This document shows, piece by piece, positions 5,542 to 7,531 of a stretch of 7,531 bases of DNA. Made by a program: the position numbers and the translations under genes. The notes beneath the pieces were generated by a model. That model was not told where the DNA came from and ran no database searches. It worked only from the letters and a program-made list of their open reading frames with translations. Every line of letters starts with the position of its first letter. Within the stretch, counting starts at the first letter, position 1. The DNA is taken from the NCBI GenBank assembly GCA_013374505.1, contig QENJ01000258.1, forward strand, positions 1 through 7,531. The letters run 5' to 3'. The DNA comes from Candidatus Methanophagaceae archaeon (GTDB lineage: Archaea; Halobacteriota; Syntropharchaeia; Alkanophagales; Methanospirareceae).

Positions 5542-6678
5542 ATGAAAACAACAAGCTATTTAAGTGGATTCGTGCTGAAGTTATTCGAAAAAAATGGATT
5601 AAGGGCATCTAAACCGCTGATTACGATGCTGACTACTTTGACCGTCTGTCTATTAGGAGGAGCGGAGGCGTTGCCATATGACAGAACCAGTTTACTGGTT
5701 CGCATGCAGCGAATTCGTCGCTTCCTCTCCAATGAACGGATCTCACCGTTAAAGACGCTTATACCGTTGATTCGCCTGATGCGACCGTTATTGTCGGAAT
5801 TGGATGAAATCGTGCTGAGTGTGGACCGGACGAAGTGGAAAAGCCTGCGTAAAGTGGTCAATATCCTCACTGTTGCTCTCAGCTACAAGGGACGGGCAAT
5901 TCCCTTATTCTGGATTGTCCTGGACCGTAAGGGGAACACCTCGTTTGAGCATTGGATACAGGTATTGGCTCCTGTGATAGAAGTGTTGAACCAGATGGAT
6001 TGGATTTCTGCGCCCATTCACGCGGTTGCAGACCGCGAATTCGCCACGCCAAAGCTCGCGGAATGGCTGAAGACAACGTATGGGGTAGATTCTACGCTGC
6101 GTCTGAAAGCCAGCATGTATCTCAGCGGTGATGGCATGCCGGAGACAAAGATATCCGAATTGTTGAAAGGGATGAGAAAGGGTGATCGTACAGTCCTGTA
6201 TAACCAGACGGTGACACGAGATAGCAAATTCGAGATGAACGTCCTCCTGACCTGGGGAACTGATTACGAGGAGCCTCTGGTGGTCATGACTACATCTGGT
6301 GACCCGGAGAGAGCGGATTCTGTGTACGGCTTGCGGTTCGGGATTGAACCAATGCATAAGGATTGGAAAAGTAACGGTTTTGAGATCGAGAAGAGCAGGA
6401 TAACCGATCCGAAGCGCATTGAGACGATGTTGATTCTAATAGCATTTGCATACGTCCTCTGCGTATTTGAGGGTGAAAGGGCAGAGAAGGAAGGAGAGGT
6501 TCAAAAACCCCCAAAGGGCAAAAAGCGAGTCGTTGGGCTTTTCCTTAGTGGTCTCAGGGCTTTCCGCAGGCAGGTTAGGCAGGCAACCATCATGCAGCTT
6601 AAGAAGTTTATTTTGAGACTGATCAAACCGTTTTGCGATGCCTGGGACTGGAAAATATCAGTAGCTGGCTACGGCTAA
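5542..6678 (+). CDS. IS4-family DDE transposase
   Basis: This is the cut-and-paste transposase of the surrounding element. It is 378 aa from ATG 5542; a GTG at 5533 would add three residues, and no ribosome site favours either. The RNase H-like catalytic core is complete. The first Asp is D95 in SVDRTKW, the second is D164 in AVADREFA, and the Glu is E269 inside the IS4 signature Y-x2-R-x3-E-x6-K, seen as Y262, R265, E269 and K276 (YGLRFGIEPMHKDWK). A beta-rich insertion lies between the second Asp and the Glu (about 175-255), as usual in IS4 members. The N-terminal 90 residues are basic and helical and likely bind the ends. The C-terminal tail is basic (PPKGKKR). No frameshift or stop is present. 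A TATA-like GATATATTTAG (5517-5527) lies very close to the start, which would give little or no leader. Confidence 0.92.
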   Translation: MKTTSYLSGFVLKLFEKNGLRASKPLITMLTTLTVCLLGGAEALPYDRTSLLVRMQRIRRFLSNERISPLKTLIPLIRLMRPLLSELDEIVLSVDRTKWKSLRKVVNILTVALSYKGRAIPLFWIVLDRKGNTSFEHWIQVLAPVIEVLNQMDWISAPIHAVADREFATPKLAEWLKTTYGVDSTLRLKASMYLSGDGMPETKISELLKGMRKGDRTVLYNQTVTRDSKFEMNVLLTWGTDYEEPLVVMTTSGDPERADSVYGLRFGIEPMHKDWKSNGFEIEKSRITDPKRIETMLILIAFAYVLCVFEGERAEKEGEVQKPPKGKKRVVGLFLSGLRAFRRQVRQATIMQLKKFILRLIKPFCDAWDWKISVAGYG

Positions 6679-6934
6679 GCGATGAAGTAGGGACGGACGA
6701 ATACGGGAAGGAGAAATGCTTTTGCCGCTAGGGTAGTCTGTATCAGTGCCGTCCCACGCCGAAAAAACCTCGCTAAAGGCTCTAAATACTTTGGGTTGCC
6801 AGGATGGAATAAACGAAGGTATGGAAAAGCCAGCGTTAGGGGCAACTCCCTGTGTGACAAAAAAGAAGACTCGGGTCGCCTCGTACGTTTGCATCCTTGT
6901 AGAGCACAGGTAGGGTATCATAACTGCCTTCTTG
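6679..6934 (+). other. Long structured 3' tail of the IS4 element, no gene
   Basis: The 256 nt between the transposase stop and the right end carry no believable gene; the minus-strand frame here (6658-6921) resembles no protein I know. The sequence can fold. GGGACGG (6690-6696) pairs perfectly with CCGTCCC (6749-6755). GGGTTGCC (6793-6800) pairs with GGCAACTC (6841-6848), eight pairs with one G-U. It could be a structured RNA, a regulator of transposition, or captured host DNA carried inside the element. Confidence 0.4.
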
Positions 6935-6946
6935 TAGTAAATTATA
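6935..6946. repeat. Target site duplication of the IS4 element, right copy
   Basis: This is the second copy of TAGTAAATTATA, identical to 5405-5416, lying between the right end of the IS and the right arm of the palindromic element. Confidence 0.7.
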
Positions 6947-6964
6947 GAAAAATGTTAGCTACTG

Positions 6965-7149
6965 AAGATAAATAACTAAAAATTATAGATGAGCATAATG
7001 CCGCCTCCCCCTCCTTAAAGAGTACTGGCCAAATGGCACAACATAAAGAGCGGGGCATCCACGTTTGTTGTAGGATAAAACATTAGACTTGTTGCGAAAT
7101 AACCATTAATGGGAAAAAACAACTATTACCTACTACCCACCCCTCCGAT
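6965..7149 (-). other. Intergenic stretch with an orphan ribosome site and the IS5-type 3' end
   Basis: No gene is supported. On the minus strand a strong Shine-Dalgarno-like AAGGAGGGGGAGG (7016-7004) is followed by an ATG at 6996-6994, but the frame stops after six codons (MLIYNF). It may be the front of a gene whose body was lost. On the plus strand, AGACTTGTTGCGAAATAACC at about 7085-7104 is a candidate terminal repeat of the IS5-type element whose transposase ends at 7150; the other end lies outside the window, so this cannot be tested here. Confidence 0.35.
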
Positions 7150-7531
7150 TCAGCGGCACTTCAAATGATAATTCCACAACCCACATGAAATCAACATGGC
7201 TTTATCATTAAAAGAATCAGTTTTGTTACGAAACTTATCAGTAGTTATCCGCAGGCGTTTAATTCCGGCGATCGCATGCTCTACCCGAACCCTGACACCA
7301 CTGATAGCTTTATTCCGCACCTTATCTTCATCCGTCAATTCTTGGCCTCTCGGCTTCTTCTTTGGCATCATAACACTCGCTTCGGGGTAATCCGTATCAA
7401 TGCCTATGAAGGCCAAATCTAACCATAACAGTATGCTTTTCGGGAATAGTCCTGGCGGGAATATGTCTTTAAAGATGCTATAATCATGCCTTTTACCTTC
7501 TTCCGGTGGGCTCAGAAAACCAATTTTTTTA
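7150..7531 (-). CDS. IS5-type transposase, DDE_Tnp_4 domain, C-terminal part (5' end outside window)
   Basis: The minus-strand frame is open from the right edge of the window to a TGA at 7152-7150, about 126 residues. It carries the end of a DDE_Tnp_4 transposase, the enzyme of IS5-group insertion sequences. FLSPPEEGKRHDYSIF matches the family's S-x-x-x-x-G-x-x-HD turn. LLWLDLAFIGI holds the second catalytic-type Asp. PKKKPRGQELTDEDKVRNKA, then ISGVRVRVEHAIAGIKR with the catalytic-type Glu, then ITTDKFRNKTDSF and a final CGLWNYH complete the usual order. There is no in-frame stop within the visible part. The upstream half, with the helix-turn-helix and first Asp, is outside the window, so whether the gene is whole is unknown. 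Confidence 0.88.
   Translation of the reverse strand, partial: KKIGFLSPPEEGKRHDYSIFKDIFPPGLFPKSILLWLDLAFIGIDTDYPEASVMMPKKKPRGQELTDEDKVRNKAISGVRVRVEHAIAGIKRLRITTDKFRNKTDSFNDKAMLISCGLWNYHLKCR

Larger units (their letters stand above)
5417..6934 (+). mobile_element. IS4-family insertion sequence, complete (1518 bp)
   Basis: The boundaries are set by the 12-bp direct repeat on each side. The two ends form an imperfect inverted repeat: the left end (CTTTATGATCTTTATGATTC) and the reverse complement of the right end (CAAGAAGGCAGTTATGATAC) share 11 of 20 bases, including TTATGAT at the same offset (positions 12-18). The element holds one intact transposase gene, a 125-bp leader and an unusually long 256-bp tail after the gene. 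The intact gene and perfect target duplication suggest recent insertion. It may still be active, provided the weak terminal repeats are enough. Confidence 0.72.
5359..6964. repeat. 76-bp palindromic (MITE-like) element, split by the IS4 insertion
   Basis: CAGTAGCTAACATTTTT at 5359-5375 is repeated as a perfect inverted copy at 6948-6964 (17 of 17 bases). The flanking bases continue the symmetry imperfectly for about ten more positions. If the IS4 element (5417-6934) and one copy of its 12-bp target duplication are removed, the ends come together as a 76-bp sequence: two 17-bp inverted arms around a 42-nt AT-rich centre. No coding capacity is present. No direct repeat is obvious just outside the arms, so either its target duplication has decayed or one flank was rearranged. 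It may be a MITE derived from an unseen transposon. Confidence 0.6.

Noticed and set aside
5905..6357. Minus-strand frames inside the IS4 transposase (up to 150 aa)
   Set aside because: They lie entirely antisense to an intact transposase with complete catalytic motifs.
6658..6921. 87-aa minus-strand protein across the IS4 tail
   Set aside because: It overlaps the transposase end, has no recognisable motif and no ribosome site, and the DNA strand is better explained by stems.
5359..6964. The perfect 17-bp inverted repeat taken as the terminal repeats of the IS4 element itself
   Set aside because: No target duplication lies outside it. A perfect 12-bp direct repeat and offset-matched weak terminal repeats lie just inside it, so a nested insertion explains more. 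Other copies could reverse this.
1..7531. CRISPR arrays, tRNA and rRNA genes
   Set aside because: No regularly spaced repeats, tRNA arms or rRNA signature sequence were found on either strand.

Overview
The window reads as a piece of an archaeal chromosome, probably a methanogen-like euryarchaeon. I infer this from several archaeal TATA-like boxes (TTTATAT/TTTATATA) placed about 25-70 nt upstream of starts, from toxin-antitoxin families common in archaea, and from a short UvrC without the C-terminal helix-hairpin-helix. No rRNA or other marker gene is present to settle this, and a bacterial origin is not excluded.

The left 3 kb is housekeeping DNA repair. It holds the C-terminal part of uvrA (positions 1-1353, cut by the window edge) and a complete uvrC (1455-3008) on the same strand. 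Together with UvrB these make the UvrABC nucleotide excision repair machine: UvrA finds damage and UvrC makes both incisions.

From about 3010 to 4191 is a toxin-antitoxin cluster in different states of repair. First comes a VapB-type antitoxin whose N-terminal residues are still encoded but have lost an in-frame start. Overlapping its 3' end in another frame is a YgiT/MqsA-type zinc-finger antitoxin, also without a start and with the first zinc cysteine replaced by Tyr. After these is an apparently intact two-gene operon, a DUF104-like antitoxin and a PemK/MazF-type RNase toxin, with its own TATA box and an ATGA stop/start overlap.

From 4192 to the right edge the window is a stack of mobile-element debris. 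It contains a possible small Cys-rich gene (4383-4557) cut by what looks like the 5' (domain I) end of a group II intron (about 4558-4708). Next is the C-terminal half of an integrase-core transposase on the minus strand (4750-5358). A 76-bp palindromic element follows, which has itself been split by a complete IS4-family insertion sequence (5417-6934, 12-bp target duplication). Then comes a gene-poor stretch (6965-7149) and the C-terminal part of an IS5-type DDE_Tnp_4 transposase on the minus strand that runs off the right edge. The best-supported unusual structure is this nesting: removing the IS4 element and one target copy restores a 76-bp sequence with perfect 17-bp inverted ends, and the integrase gene breaks exactly at its border.
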